DNA from: Paulownia fortunei
Taxonomy: Eukaryota; Streptophyta; Magnoliopsida; Lamiales; Paulowniaceae
Length of the DNA: 64,000 bases
Direction: 5' to 3'
Assembly (NCBI GenBank): GCA_019321725.1
Contig: CM033107.1
Coordinates: forward strand, 14,933,445 to 14,997,444
Both the position numbers and the translations under genes were made by a program. Under the pieces are notes generated by a model. The model was not told where the DNA came from. It saw only the letters and a program-made list of their open reading frames with translations, and searched no databases. This document shows, piece by piece, positions 37,549 to 51,077 of the stretch (position 1 is the stretch's first letter; every line of letters begins with the position of its first letter).

Positions 37549-40500
37549 GTACAATACAAAAATTAATTACACATACTTCAAGCTCTACAAAAAAATCTGA
37601 GATTTTTTAAGTTTCACTCCAATTGAAAGTTCTTCAAAGTTAAGTTTTTAAACCAAGTCTAAGACAAGTATAATTAGCATTGAATTTTACACAAGATTGT
37701 CTAACCTCAACCATGTGTAGACTGTAGATGATCTGGTTTCAAGATATCATGGTGCGAATTCTTTGATTTGGAATTGTAAAGAATAAGTTGGAGAATTATT
37801 AGTTGTAGTTAATTATTTTTTGATATATTACAATGAATAACAAAATAGAAAAAAAAACAATAAAAAGGAGGTATTGCTATCATTATATGGACCTGTTTAC
37901 AAAATCTGAAAAAATCAATTTTAAATTTCTGGCTAAATTAAATGCATGTTCGCATGGTCTAATTTTGTTTGTTTATCACAAAAAATAAGCTGAAAAGACC
38001 TGAAAGCTACAAGAAACTCTGGACAGTTTTGCTATTTTGTAGATACGTTAAAGACAATATTGAATATTATTAATATTAAAAATACTAAAATGAGTCATTG
38101 TCATTTATATTTATTTTCTAATTGATTATATAATGCAATTTATTGAAATAATATAATAAGAATAGTTTGAAGAAAAGATTGAATTGTGATGATCATCATT
38201 TAAAAAATAATTATAAGTGAACAACAAGAAGAAATTACGATTTTGATCTTAAAATTAATTCTTTATATTTTCTATTTCATAATTTTTTAAATAACTTATC
38301 AAAAAAGAAGTTCAGCATATATGTGTAAAAAACTACTGCATAGATTCAGGAATATTTGGACACTTGCGCAACTAAACTATTTTAACTACTTCATCGACTT
38401 TAAATTTGCAAATATTCATTTCCAAATTGTTCCTACATTTCAACCAAGATGTATCCACAATTGAAGTCTTGAAGGGGTCTAATCATTATATTACTAATGA
38501 GAAAGTTTGGGCAATTTTTACAACTATAAAACTTCAATCAATTTCAGTTTTGATAAACAGATTAAGATAAGTATAAACATAATTTAACAAAAAATTATAT
38601 CGACTTCAAATCATTTTAACAATCCCTTACCATATTAATTTGATGGTGCATGATCTTTTTGAATAACATTAAATTTATTTACACGAATAATTTCTCTGTA
38701 ACTTATCTCCTAATGTAAGTGACTAATCAAACAACCTGTAGAGTGAATTTTAGAATTCTTATTTTGTTGTATAAGGAAGTGGACAAGTAGACAAGTTTAA
38801 ATTTTCTTTTTCTTTTTCTTTTTTTTTTTTGGCAATTTTTTGATTAGTCTTAAGTGAATTTTATCCTAAGTAAGAAAAAGAATAGAAGCGTATATATTTT
38901 ATAATTCTTAACAAATTGAATGAAATTGAAACTTACAGGCATATCATTTATTGTTTAACTGAACTTTTGAAAAATATTTGATAAACTAATTGCACACTTA
39001 ATTTATGATTGAAGATTATTATAATGAAATTGGAGGGGAGCAACAACTAAAATATCTGTAATATAATGAATGAGGCATAGATAATATACCATGTCTAACG
39101 TCTTGGGGGATCCTTTCATCATTTATTGCAATCTTACGCGACTTTTACCATTGCAGCATTTTTACCACCTTCTGCTAAAGTCTAGAAATAAACGTTCCTT
39201 CAAAAAGTACAAATATTTACAAACAGTCCTTATGGAATATTTAATGCTACATATTGACCACGAAACGAAATATGTTTTATCCCACTGTGTGTGTGTTTTT
39301 TTTTAAATGGCACATTACCCATTTGGTTTCATCAAAATAATCCACTCTCTAATTTGTTCAATAATTGATTAACAATATAAGATGTCAATTTTATGTCCAC
39401 CTTCTTCCTTTCTTTTGTTCTTTTCTGAAGATATTTACTGAGGGAGATAATTAAGTCATTTCAAGCTAAAATAATTTATTTAAACTGTATAACATAGCAA
39501 AGCGTTCTTTGACCGCGATTGCTTATTCTTGACCAAATAATTCTGTATTCTAGTAATTTTAAATTATTGTAGTTTCTAAAGTTTAAACTGTTTTCTACTC
39601 TTATTTGTAACCATTTAATTATATAATTCGTGCTTGATTTTAAATATGTAGATGGGCTCTCAAAACTGAATTTTAGGCTTTCCTTAAGTATATATCTCAA
39701 TTTATTCACTTGAATTAAGCATTAACCCCTTCATTTTAGCTTCCTTTCAAACATAAATTATTGCAACTTCCCTTAGTTCTCGCAATCAAATCTATCAATA
39801 TTTTTTATTTGTTTTATTTTGTTTGTTTGTAAATGTTTTAACCAAAAAAAAAAAATTCACCTAAACAAATGAATTTTTTTTAATCCAAATGAAGATTAAT
39901 TGTGACAACTTTAATTTATCCTCAAGTTTAATTTGGCAATCTTTGCGTTCTGTAAACCATAGAATTCCCCTTCTCCTCATTTGTTCCTTTTCATATATTC
40001 TACTTATCCCCCAGCCAAGAGCTCTCCTAATTGCCTCATTCAATCACTTCTCAACTTCACAGATTTCAAGTTGATTTCAAAGTATGCCTTTGTATTATTT
40101 GATTTTATTTTATTTTGTACACTTTGTCTTCACATAAACTATTTTTATTTCCATGTTGTTTTATGAATTTTATGTTGAAATTCGACCTTAGCAAATGTCT
40201 TCTCTTTAACAGCAGGAAACGGATATGTAATTTGGTTCTTGGTAAGATGAAACAACTGTAGGTCTTTTTTACTGCAAATTTTCTTTGCATTTTGCAAGTA
40301 TATACCAAATACAAGACCTCATGTTCTTTCTACAAAATATCAGTATAAGTCTACCTTACTTTGCATTTTTTAAGTTTTTGTTTTTCCATAATTTTGAGTT
40401 CAATTGTAAGATTGGCTAATTATGCATGTATTATCCTCTTCAATGACTGCAATTAACACTACACCATAAACACCATGTTAGGCAAGAAACAATAAAAGTT

Positions 40501-41125
40501 AATTTTTTATTTTGTTAGATGAGATAAATGCGATTGCCCTCATTTATTTTTTCGAATACTGCCTTTGTCCCTTTTATGTTCTTTTTGATTTCGAGAAATT
40601 AAAAAAAAAAAAGTCAACTTTTTATTATTTTCTTTCATAACTACCCTTCCTTTACCAAAATTAGAATAAGTAATTACGCGTTTTAAGCTGTAATATACAT
40701 CCCATTAGAAAACTTTTTTAATTTAGAAAAAGGAACAAAATCGTTTGCAGCTACATAATTATTTTTTTAAATTAAGGAAATAACTTTGGTAATTTGTTGT
40801 TGGATTTGAAAAAAAAAAAGAGAAAATAGACTTGCAAAAGTTAGGGCATAATTTCTGTTTAATTTTTATGTTTTAGCTTTTGTCTATATGTAAAATATGT
40901 CTCCTATTTAATAGTATTTTTTAATTTGGATTTCAATAAATTAAATTGATTGCATCATGGACACTTAAACAACAAATGCTTTCTCTTTAAAATATGGGAC
41001 AAAACATCTTAGGACCATAAAGATACAATATTGGACATCCTTTACGGGACGGAACAAGTAATATATTTTTGAACCACACCTTGTGTTGGCTGTAGCACTA
41101 GATTTATGTTAGTTAAATAATACGG
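37549..41125. other. AT-rich intergenic DNA
   Basis: No supported gene. Poly-A and poly-T tracts are scattered (for example 38819-38830 and 40600-40611). Short open frames at 39091-40314 show no domain. Confidence 0.55.
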
Positions 41126-42185
41126 TGGTTGTATGGCATCAAGAGAAAATTGTATTTTAGTTAAAATGAGGTATGCACGAAGTTAATTTTTTTAAGATAA
41201 ATTTCGTTCCCTACACAGTGGTACATGAATGTGAATGTTTGTCTTCCTAAATACAACACTTTTTTCTAAAATTAGTACAACACTATACTAATTTTATCGA
41301 ATGAAGCAAAAACTCGATTGTATACGTCTCAAAACAGAATAAAAATACTAAAATATCAGAATATATTTTAGTTGGAGGGAGAATAGATAAATTAATTGAA
41401 TCTGAATTGATTTGGTGTACATTGGAATTAATGAGGGGGGATCTATTTATAGAATTTCGTGTGACTTTCATGATTGGTTGTATCTCTTAGTTCGAATCAA
41501 TTTGGACCATTAGATCGCATCTCTTGATATCTAGTTGCGATCTAGTGGTTCAAATTGCATCCCTACATGAAGGTCCACAACCTTACCACGCATCTCTCCA
41601 AATTAGACGGGTGTGTGCACTCACCCGCGCTCTGTCAGCATTGAGGACCAATCGCAATCCTTTGGTTACACCTTGTCAGCACCCGCATGTATGGTCACGT
41701 CTACTCGACACTCAATCGCACGGTGTCAGGCCATGCGAGCGCCACTTGGACAAATCTGCCACATCACCATCACGTTAAGGTACCCTGCCACGTCATCGAG
41801 CCACTTCACCATAAGTCGGTTCAATTTCTGAAAAATTTAAGGCTCCTCAACTCCTCGCGACATACATACTAAATACAAAGTGCACCTCCAAAGCGCCCAA
41901 TGCAACGTGCGCGCGCGTGCGAGTGCGGGCTCAATCGGTGCTTCGTACCACCCTCGTAGCTCCTTGAGCTAGCTGAAGTTAGCCAAAAGTCTACTAGGGT
42001 GCACCAAAAGATGAGCTACATATTTTACTCTCCTCTTGAATTGAAATTCTATATATGCAAGTTAAATTTGCTTCATTTTTCCAATGTGGGATATACTCCC
42101 ACACTAAAGGACAAACCTTTTAAAGCTTGAAGACTCTCCATTCACACCAAGCTTTCAATGTGGGATAACCCCCCATATTCCAACA
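41126..42185 (-). repeat. 3' LTR of the copia element, 1060 bp
   Basis: On the minus strand it starts TGTTGGAATATGGGGGG at 42185 and ends with CA at 41126. It matches 46698-47613 along most of its length, but contains about 144 bp (roughly 41715-41870) absent from the other LTR. Confidence 0.9.
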
Positions 42186-42197
42186 ATCCCCCCACAT
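42186..42197 (-). other. Polypurine tract
   Basis: The plus-strand sequence atccccccacat reads ATGTGGGGGGAT on the coding strand. It directly precedes the TGTTGG start of the 3' LTR, which is where plus-strand priming occurs in LTR retrotransposons. Confidence 0.85.
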
Positions 42198-42776
42198 GAA
42201 TGGAGGAAGTCGACATGAATCAAGGAATATGAAGAAGAATATTGTTTGAAAGATAGTGCATCGAGATTGGTAGCTTTCACTTTGAACCTTCCCTAATAAA
42301 AGTCTATCGGACTTACTTGGTTAATCAGTGAACTCTAAATTATGAACTGTCAACCGTTATTGCAAGCCCAGTCAATAGACTCCACACACTAACTCTCATA
42401 TCGAGTTTGGTTCTCTATTGTGTTCATTATTTCAGCTATAAACTCTCTTGGGTTTTGCAAATGTTTTAGAGAATTCGCCTATCAAAATTTTCATAGAACC
42501 GGCCATGTTAACACTCACATAGGTGATGTCCTATAAATAGTATCCTACTATACTCCACTTGTACTTTACAAGATATAGGCAACATTAAAAGCAATACTTA
42601 TCCTTAACCATTTTGTAGGTAGCACTTATTAGCACCCTAGAAATGGGAAGGAACTAAATTCCTTAGTGCTTCCAATCGAGTCATTCATAACTTAGTTTTC
42701 CTATTGAACCTAGTTTGTGGGATCTCCAGTCGCTAGGTTAGGTTTCCATTAAGATGACTCATTCATTCTTTAGGCT

Positions 42777-45700
42777 TTAAACCCATTTTCCTTGATGTGC
42801 AGTGTATTCGTTCTCTTGATTAGTCAATGGATCCACTAAGTTATCCTTTGATTTTACAAAATCAATCGATATAGTTTTGTTTGAGGGCAACTGCCTAATG
42901 TTATTATATCTTCGATGAATATGTCGTGATTTACTGTTATATACAACATTTTGTGCCCTAGCTATAGCAGCCTGGCTATAACAATGAATGCATATTGCTG
43001 GCACCGGTTTTGGCCATATTGGAACATCTTCTACGAAATGTCTTAACCATTCCGCTTCTTCTCCAGCTTTATCTAAAGCTATAAACTCGAATTTCATAGT
43101 CGAACGAGCTATATATGTCTGTTTAGAAGATTTCCATGATATAACACCACCAACAAGAGTAAATACATAGCCACTAGTTGACTTGGATTCATCAGCGTCT
43201 GAAATTCAATTCGCATCACTATATCCTTCAATAACTGAAGGATATTTTCCATAGTGTACTGCATATTCATTAGTTCGTTTTAAGTATCCCAATACTCTAA
43301 GTAATGCACTCCAGTGGTCATTAATTGGGTTACTTGTAAATCTTCTTAGCTTACTTACAACGCAAGCTATGTCTGGTTTCGTATAATTCATTAAGTACAT
43401 TAGGCTTTCAATGATTTGAGAATATTATAACTGTTGTTTTCCATTTTCAATATTCTTGTGAAGAATAATATGCAGTAGAAATGGATTATTTGTCTCTTTA
43501 ATACCATGGGACTTAAATCTCTCAACCACTTTATCAAAATTGAGATAAAGATATCCTATTAGGTGTTCTAGAGATCTTCATTCCCAAGATCTTATTAGCT
43601 TCACCCATATCTTTTATGTCAAAGTTATTGGTGAGCATTTTCTTTGTCTTATTGATGACTTCTATATTAGTTCCTAATATGAGCATGTCATCTACATAAA
43701 GACATATAAGTACATGTGTTTCTCCAAATTTCTTAGAGTAGATACATTTATCACACTCATTTATGGTGAACTCATTTCTTTTCATGGCACTGTCAAATTT
43801 TTCGTGCCATTGTTTAGGGGCTTGTTTCAACCCATAAAGAGATTTGACAAGTCTACACACTTTATGTTCTTGTCCTTTTACTTTGAAACCATCATATTGC
43901 TCCATGTAATTTTTTCATCTAGATCATCATTTAAAAATACAGTTTTTACATCCATATGATGTATGTGTAAATCATACAAGGCTGCTATGGCTATTAAGAT
44001 CTGGATTGATGTAATCCTTGTTACCGATGAATAAGTGTCAAAATAGTCAATACCTTCCTTTTGACGATATCCCTTGGCAACAAGTCTAGCCTTGTATTTA
44101 TCAATTGAACCGTCTGCCTTTAACTTTTTCTTAAAAATCTATTTGCATTCAAATGGTTTAGTTCCCGAAGGAATATCAACCAATTGCCAAGTATTATTAC
44201 CTAGAATGGATTCTATTTCACTATTTATGGCTTCCTTCCAGAATGGAGCTTCTGGACTAGCTATAGTCTCATTAAAGGTTTAAGGTTCATTCTCAATCAT
44301 ATATGTTATAAAATCTGGACCAAAAGATTTAGCTACTTTAGCTCTCTTACTCCTTCTAAGTTCATATTCTATATCATTCTTACATACAGCTTCATGCGTT
44401 CTCTTTTGAGTATTCTTTTGAATATCTCCTTTAGAGGGGAACACATCTTCAAAGAATTTTGCATCTTCGGATTCAATGTTTGTGTTCACATGAATGTCAC
44501 TTATATCATATTTATGTACCAAAAATCTGTATGCACTACTGTTCAGTGCATATCCAACAAAAGTGCAATCAACATTTTTAGGACCTAACTTGACATTTTT
44601 AGGAGGTGGTATACTTACTTTAGCTAGACACCCCCGCAATTTCAAGTATTTGTAGGAAGACATTCTACCTTTCCACATTTCATAAGATATTAATCCGATT
44701 TTCTTATGAGGAACTCTATTTAAAATAAAGTTAGCTATAAGAAGAGCTTCCACCCACAAGTTCTGAGGTAATCCAAAACTAATAAACATAACATTAACCA
44801 TGCCCTTAAGAGTTATGTTCTTTCTCTCAACAATTCCATTCTGCTGAGATGTATATGGAGCTGTAGTTTGGTGAATAATTCCAAAACTTAACACCTAACT
44901 CACCAAAAGATGATGAATCATATTCTCCACCTCTGTCGGATCTTAATACCTTAATTGTCCCATCAAGTTGATTTTCAACTTCATCTTTATAAGTGACGAA
45001 AGTGTCCAAAGGCTCATCTTTACTACTTAGTAAATATACATAGCAATATCTAGTGTGATCATCAATGAAAGAAATAAAATACTTTTTACCACCACGACTT
45101 TAAACTAATTTTAGATCACATATATCACTATGTATCAAGTTTAGAGGTTTACTACTTCTTTTAGCTGAACTAAAAGGTTTCTTAGCAAGCTTAGCTTCAA
45201 CACAAATTTCACATTAGTATTTTTCATTAGTATTAAGTTTAGGTATAAGGCCTAAACCTGCCAGCTTTCTTAGAGAAGCTCTATTAACATGAACTAGTCT
45301 ACAGTATCATAATGAAGAAGACTTAAGCAAGTAAACATAAGATAAACTTTAATTGTTTTCAAAAGTTTTGAGTACAGACATTACATTCATCTTAAATAAC
45401 CCTTTAACTACATATCCCTTTCCTATAAATTGATCGTTTTTGGTCGGTACAAATTTATCGAATTCAAATACCAGTCTAAACCCACTTTTGACAAGTAATG
45501 AACTAGATACCAATTTTTTTTAAATATCTGAAACATGTAGTACATCAATTAGGGTCAACTCCTTGCCTGATGTCATCTTCAGTACCACTTTGCCCAATCC
45601 GACTATGTTGGAAGTTGATGAGTTGCCCATGAACAACTTCCTTCCATTGATCGGAAAGTATGTGGAGATCATCTCCTTGTTTGAGTAAATGTGGCGTGTA

Positions 45701-46674
45701 GCTCCTGTGTCAACCCACCATTCCCTCGAGTTATCCACCAAGTTGGCTTCAAACACAACAACCGAGAGCATTAGGTCCGACATGTCTACTGGCACTATCT
45801 TATATTTGATCACGTTAGTGTGGTTATGATTGTCCTTCTTCGAAAGTTGAAAATCCTTTGCCTTGTGATTCGACATGCCAAAGTTGTAGCAATTACCCTT
45901 ACCGCTTTACATCTTTGTCCTTGGACGAGCCAGGATGCTTCATCTTCTTACCCTTCTTGGCTTTGGAGTCCTCTACCATGTTGGCTTTGGCCTCCATCCA
46001 GTTAGCAGAAACTTTTTTTTTACAACCTTGTTGTCTTCCTCAATTCGAAGATGAACAATCAGATCCTCCATTATCATCTATTTGTGTTTATACTTGAGAT
46101 AGTTCTTGAAATCTTTCCATAATGGAAATAGCTTCTCAATCAGAGCAGCAACTTGGAAAGATTCGCTCAGCGTCATCTCTTCAGCTAGTATATCATGTAG
46201 GATGATCTACATCTCTTATACCTGGCTGATAATAGTTTTGGTATCTACCATTTTGAAGTCAAGGAATTTGCTAACGATAAATTTCTTTATGCCGGCATCT
46301 TCCATCTTGTACTTCTTGTCAAGAGAATTCCACAACTCTTTTATTGTTTTGACAGAACAATACACAATATATAATGTGTTGTCTAATCCATTAAGCACGT
46401 AATTCCTGCATAAGAAGTCATTGTGACTCCATGCATGAAGGGTGGCTCATTTATGGGAATCTTTTTCTTCCTCTGAAATGGTAGGAGCATCTTCCGTCAA
46501 GAACCTTGCGAAGTTCATGGTGGTGAGATAGAACATCTTTTGCTGCCAACTCTTGAAATCAACTCCGATAAATTTCTCCGGTTTCTCATGCTGGGAAACT
46601 AGAGGCATGATCATCGGATTGGAGCTAGCAACTACTCCATTTCTTACATCAGTTAGCACTTCAATAATAGCCAT
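42777..46674 (-). pseudogene. Ty1/copia gag-pol polyprotein, broken
   Basis: Gag starts at the ATG at 46674 (MAIIEVLTDVRNGVV, EKFIGVDFKSWQQKMF), then ELWNSLDKKYKMEDAG in the UBN2/gag segment. A zinc-knuckle remnant reads [14 protein letters not shown]. Protease shows [14 protein letters not shown] (about 45700). Integrase shows VLRSDRGGEYDSSSF (about 44935), APYTSQQNGIVERKN (about 44835) and the GYALNSSAYRF region. RT shows ARLVAKGYRQKEGIDY, LVKSLYGLKQAPKQWHEKF and catalytic YVDDM (about 43690). RNase H runs from about 43400 to 42780, with [35 protein letters not shown] and [10 protein letters not shown]. Several in-frame stops and frameshifts break it, although the longest open part (44280-44894) is 204 codons. 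It lacks a single uninterrupted polyprotein. Confidence 0.93.
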
Positions 46675-46697
46675 CCGAAAACCTGTCTTAAGATTAT

Positions 46698-47613
46698 TGG
46701 TTGTATGGTGTTAAAAGAAGATTGTATTTCAGCTGAAGTAAGGAAAGCACAAAACTAATCTCCTTAAGACAGAATTCGTCCCCTACATGATGCTATAGGA
46801 ACTTGGATGTCTGTCTCCCAAGATACAACACTTATTTTCTAAAATTAGTACAAAACTATACTAATTTTATCGGATGAACCAAAAGCTCGATTGTATACTT
46901 CTTAAAAGAGAATAAGAATACTAAAATATTATAATATATTTTAGTAGGAGGGAGAATAGAGAAACCAATTGAATTTGAATTGATTTGTTGTATATTGAAA
47001 TGAATGATGGGGGTCCTATTTATTGATTTCGTGTGACCTTTCATGATTGGTTGTGTCTTTTGGTCTGGATCAACATGGACAATTAGATCGCATCTCTTGA
47101 TATTTGGTTGTGATCTAGTGGTTCAGATTGTATCCCTACGTGAAGGTCCACAACCTTATCATGCATCTCTGCAAATCGAATGGGTGTGTGCACTTACTCG
47201 CACCCCATCAGCGTTGAGAACCAATCGCAACTCTTCGGTCACACCTTGTCAGGACCCGCATGTATGGTCACATCCACTCGATTTGCAATGTGCGCCTCTA
47301 AAACGCCCAATGCGAACTTTACGACGTACGCGCGCATGTGGGTGTGGGCTCGAGCAGCGCTTCGCACTACTCTCGTAGCTCCTTGAGCTAGCTACAGCTA
47401 GCTAAAAGTCCAGTAAGTCTACTAAGATATACCACAAGGAGAGCTACATATTTTACTCTCCTCTTGAATTGAAATTGTATATATACAAATTAAATTTGCT
47501 TCATTTTTTCAATGGGGATGTACTCCCACAATAAAGGACAAATATTTTAAAGTTTGAAAATTCTTTCCATTGATACAAAACTTTCAACATGAGATAAACC
47601 CCACATTCCAATA
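46698..47613 (-). repeat. 5' LTR of the copia element, 916 bp
   Basis: It matches the LTR at 41126-42185 but is shorter by 144 bp. Its terminal bases on the minus strand read TATTGG instead of TGTTGG, a mutated terminus. Homology is visible throughout, for example 'ctaaaattagtacaa' and 'actatactaattttatcg'. The high sequence difference suggests an old insertion. Confidence 0.9.
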
Positions 47614-49536
47614 TAATATATCACATTAATTACATATTAGGCGAATATAATTGAATAAAATAATGTTAACCTATATTCAACGGATTAAATTTACTCTACT
47701 CCCTTATACTAAAGAAATAGTTGATATTAATTACGCTTTATATAGATAATTTATTTATTTATTCCTCGATGTTAAAATTTTCAATTGAGTGGACAAAGAT
47801 ACTCTCCTAAGACTTTGGTAAATGATTATACTCACGTTACCACATAATACAGTCTCGTGGCCCTTTGTGCCTCTCATCAAAATATCATCCAACGACCCCA
47901 AAATTTTATTCGACATAAAAAAAAATAATTGAATAAGGTGTGATTTTATTTTACGTAAGTTTGGATAAATGCATACAATAATAGTAAATTATCATACTAA
48001 CAAATTAAAATAAACACATTATTGATTTTAAAAGTAAACACGCATAACAAAAATAAAACTTTAAATGATGAAGTTTTATAGAAAGGAAAATATTAAAAAT
48101 AAAATTCTTAAGAAAAACTTCTCTACAATAAAAAATTTCAGCTTAATTTGATCCCAAAATTTATTCTACCTGAAAAAACTAACTGGATGAGGTATCATTT
48201 TGGCTTTACATTAGTTTAAATAAAGAGATAAAAAATGGTACATATCATACCAACAAATTAAAAGAATGTTAATTTTATATAAAACATAAGCATGAATAAG
48301 AAATATTAACAAAGATGAAGTCTTAAAAAAATGATAATATTAAAGAAATGAATTCCTAAGAAAAACCCTACTATAATCAAATATATCTCAACTTACTTGA
48401 AACCCAATTGTATTTGAGACTAAAAAATAATTGAATATGATGTTATTTTTGGTTTACATAAGTTTAAATAAACACACAAAATATCATTAGATATCATATT
48501 AATAAATTAAAATAAATATAATTTTTATATTAAAATAAACATACACAAATAAATAATTTAAAAGATAAATTAAAATGAGAGGAAATTATTTAAGAAAAGA
48601 ATTGTCAAGAAAAAAAAGAAGGAACTCCATCCGATTTGCCATCTATTTTTTCTTTAGTTCTAAGCATTCAATTAGTTATCGTTGCATTTTCTACACGTAT
48701 TGTTTGAATTAAGTTTAATGAATAAGATGAAAAAATCAAAACATTAAACAAAAATAAAATAGACTTAAAAAATTTATTGATGCAGAAATAACACCTTTAA
48801 ATTTCATTAAAAGTTTAATAAACTTAAACAAACTACATATCAAATCTCACCTCATAATTCTTAAATACAACTAAGAAATTACTTATTAAATCAAATATGG
48901 AGTCAAATTAGTTAATTTATTTGATTAGGATAAGAGTGCTATAGAGATTATAGTAGAGTTTGGAGTATTTTTATCCATTTTAACTAGATTTTAAATATCA
49001 AGTTATATTTAAAAAAATTATTTATAGGAAGAATAATAGATACCAATCCTTTTATAACCCTTTTTTCATAATATAAGGAGTAATATTCCCGTCTAGAATA
49101 TCAGACCGGATAAAATGCATTTATTTAAATCGGCATGATATATACTGCAATAAGTGTACATTAAATATATGAATAATTATGAAATGTGATATGCACTAAG
49201 GTGTAATATAATCTTAACTTATAATAGGTGTTACATACCATTGGTGTAGCTTGGATGGTGTAGCTTGGATAATACCCATACTTCCCAAAAATCTTGTAGA
49301 GAAGATCTTTTGTGCCACATTGTATATCCTTTTCATCTCTCAAAATCGACGTGGCAATGGGTCCTTCAATTCTGCCAAGGTTTTAGTATCATCCCTTTCA
49401 ATCCTCAGCTCACTCTCTTCTCTCTCAAAACCAAACAAGATCACCACCATATTACTGAGCTTTGTTTCATTTAATTTCATACGAAGTTTGATATAAAATA
49501 TACAGAAATCTGTACTCAGGTTTGATCAGAATTCCA
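47614..49536. other. AT-rich DNA upstream of the polyol transporter
   Basis: No gene was found. It contains the 250-bp tandem repeat (47890-48640). The last 200-300 bp are the likely promoter and 5' UTR of the transporter, with a weak TATA-like 'gatataaaatatac' near 49490. Confidence 0.5.
47890..48640. repeat. Degenerate tandem repeat, about 250-bp period, three units
   Basis: The same block recurs near 47897, 48153 and 48403. Each has CCCAA, then a TTAATTGAATRAGGTG-like core, GTTTACATAAGTTTAAATAA-like sequence, CATACYAAYAAATTAAAATAAA, and a gap-rich AAGAAAANY end. Offsets are about 256 and 250 bp. Units are clearly diverged from each other. There is no coding frame. Confidence 0.7.
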
Positions 49537-51077
49537 ATGGAATCCCAACAGAGGCGAAGTCCTCGCCTCAACAAGTATGCCCTCGCTTGTGCCCTTTTGG
49601 CTTCCACCAATTCCATTCTCTTGGGTTATGGTAATCTCATTCTTGAATCAAATTGTCCTCTTTGTTTCTGACTTTTGACTGTAATCTCAATTTATGGTCA
49701 TTAATTGGCCTTGTAGATATTGGTGTGATGAGCGGAGCTGCCCTTTTCATCAAAGAAAACCTCAAGATTTCATCAGTTCAGGAGGAGATTTTGGTGGGTT
49801 CTTTGAATGTTTTCTCGTTGATCGGTTCACTAGCCTCCGGCAAGACTTCCGACTGGATTGGCCGGCGCTACACCATTGTTTTGGCCGCGGCGACCTTCTT
49901 GATCGGCGCGCTGCTAATGGGCCTCGCTCCTTCTTTCGCCTTCCTTATTGCCGGAAGGATCGTCGCCGGCATCGGAGTCGGGTTCTCTCTCATGATTGCC
50001 CCGGTTTACACGGCGGAGGTTTCTCCCGCCGTAACCCGCGGCTTCCTCACCTCCCTCCCGGAAGTATTCATCAATGTAGGGATTTTACTGGGCTACGTCT
50101 TTAACTACGCATTGTCCGGTCTTTCGCCGCGCATCAACTGGCGGCTGATGCTCGGCCTCGCCGCCGTTCCGGCCGTCGCCATTGCCTGCGGGGTCATGGC
50201 CATGCCGGAGTCGCCGCGGTGGCTGATCATGAAAGGTAGGATGGAAGAGGCCAAAAGGGTGTTGCGGAGGACCTCCGAGAGTGAAGAAGAGGCTGAGAGG
50301 AGACTCGAGGAGATAACCAAGGCTGCTGCATCGAGCCACGAAAATTTAGCTTCGAGTAATTGGCATGGGCAAGGTGTTTGGAAGGAGCTCCTGAGACCTT
50401 CGAGACAGCTCCGCCGGATTCTGGTGGCGGCGATAGGAATCAACTTCTTCATGCAGGCCTCCGGCAACGACGCGGTGGTGTACTACACGCCGGAGGTGTT
50501 CAAGGCCGCCGGAATTCATAACCGGAGGGGCCTGGTTGGGGTGACAGTGATTATGGGGATAGCCAAGACTTCTTTTGTTTTGATATCTGCACTTTTCTTG
50601 GACCACTATGGAAGGAGGCCTTTACTGTTATTGGGCTCAATGGGGATGGCAGTTTCTCTTGCTGGGCTCGGCCTTGGATCCAAGTTTCTCGAACACCGGG
50701 ACCACAAACCTACTTGGGCCATAGCCTTGTGTGTGGTGACAGTCTGCGCCGATGTTTCATTTTTCTCGATTGGGCTTGGGCCCATCACATGGGTGTACTC
50801 ATCCGAGATATTTCCGATGAGATTGAGGGCTCAAGGCACTAGCTTAGCAGTGTCGGTGAACCGGTTGGTGAGTGGGATAGTGGCAATGACATTTCTTAGC
50901 ATTTCAAAGAAGATAAGTTTTGGGGGAACTTTTTTTGTTCTTGCTGGAATAATGGTGGTAGGGACCATTTTCTTTTACTTCTTATTGCCTGAGACTAAAG
51001 GAAAGAGTTTGGAGGAGATTGGGGAGCTATTTGAGGATAAAGATCCACAGAGTTGCAAGATGAAGGAAATGACCTAA
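49537..51077 (+). CDS. Polyol/monosaccharide transporter (PLT subfamily, MFS sugar porter)
   Basis: Two exons, 49537-49630 and 49717-51077, join in phase and encode 484 aa. The short first exon gives MESQQRRSPRLNKYALACA and ILLGY, joining to DIGVMSGA. The second exon carries the sugar-porter signatures DWIGRRYT (about 77-84, loop 2-3), PESPRWL (195-201, loop 6-7), HYGRRPLLL (loop 8-9) and PETKGKSLEEI (about 456, after helix 12). The typical 12 hydrophobic helices are present, with QASGNDAVVYYTPE in helix 7. PLT proteins are proton symporters in the plasma membrane for polyols and monosaccharides; substrate cannot be told from sequence. The ATG at 49537 fits the usual short cytosolic N-terminus. 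Codons are GC-rich, unlike the AT-rich flanks. It is complete with no stop or frameshift and is the best-preserved gene in the window. Confidence 0.95.

Larger units (their letters stand above)
41126..47613 (-). mobile_element. Full-length but decayed Ty1/copia retrotransposon
   Basis: Two related LTRs (41126-42185 and 46698-47613) enclose gag-protease-integrase-RT-RNase H in copia order on the minus strand. A polypurine tract (ATGTGGGGGGAT on the minus strand, 42186-42197) abuts the 3' LTR. No clear 5-bp target duplication was seen: 41121-41125 is tacgg and 47614-47618 is taata. The expected tRNA-Met primer site is not recognisable in the roughly 23 bp between the 5' LTR and the gag ATG. The gag and pol motifs suggest the Tork/Tnt1 side of copia, but this is an impression. 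Confidence 0.93.

Noticed and set aside
41524..41872. Overlapping + strand open frames of up to 84 codons
   Set aside because: They lie inside the copia LTR and have partial counterparts in the other LTR (47043-47386), so they reflect LTR sequence, not a gene.
49694..50788. Open frames in other frames over the transporter
   Set aside because: They are GC-rich shadows of the transporter coding region; only the frame with sugar-porter motifs is real.
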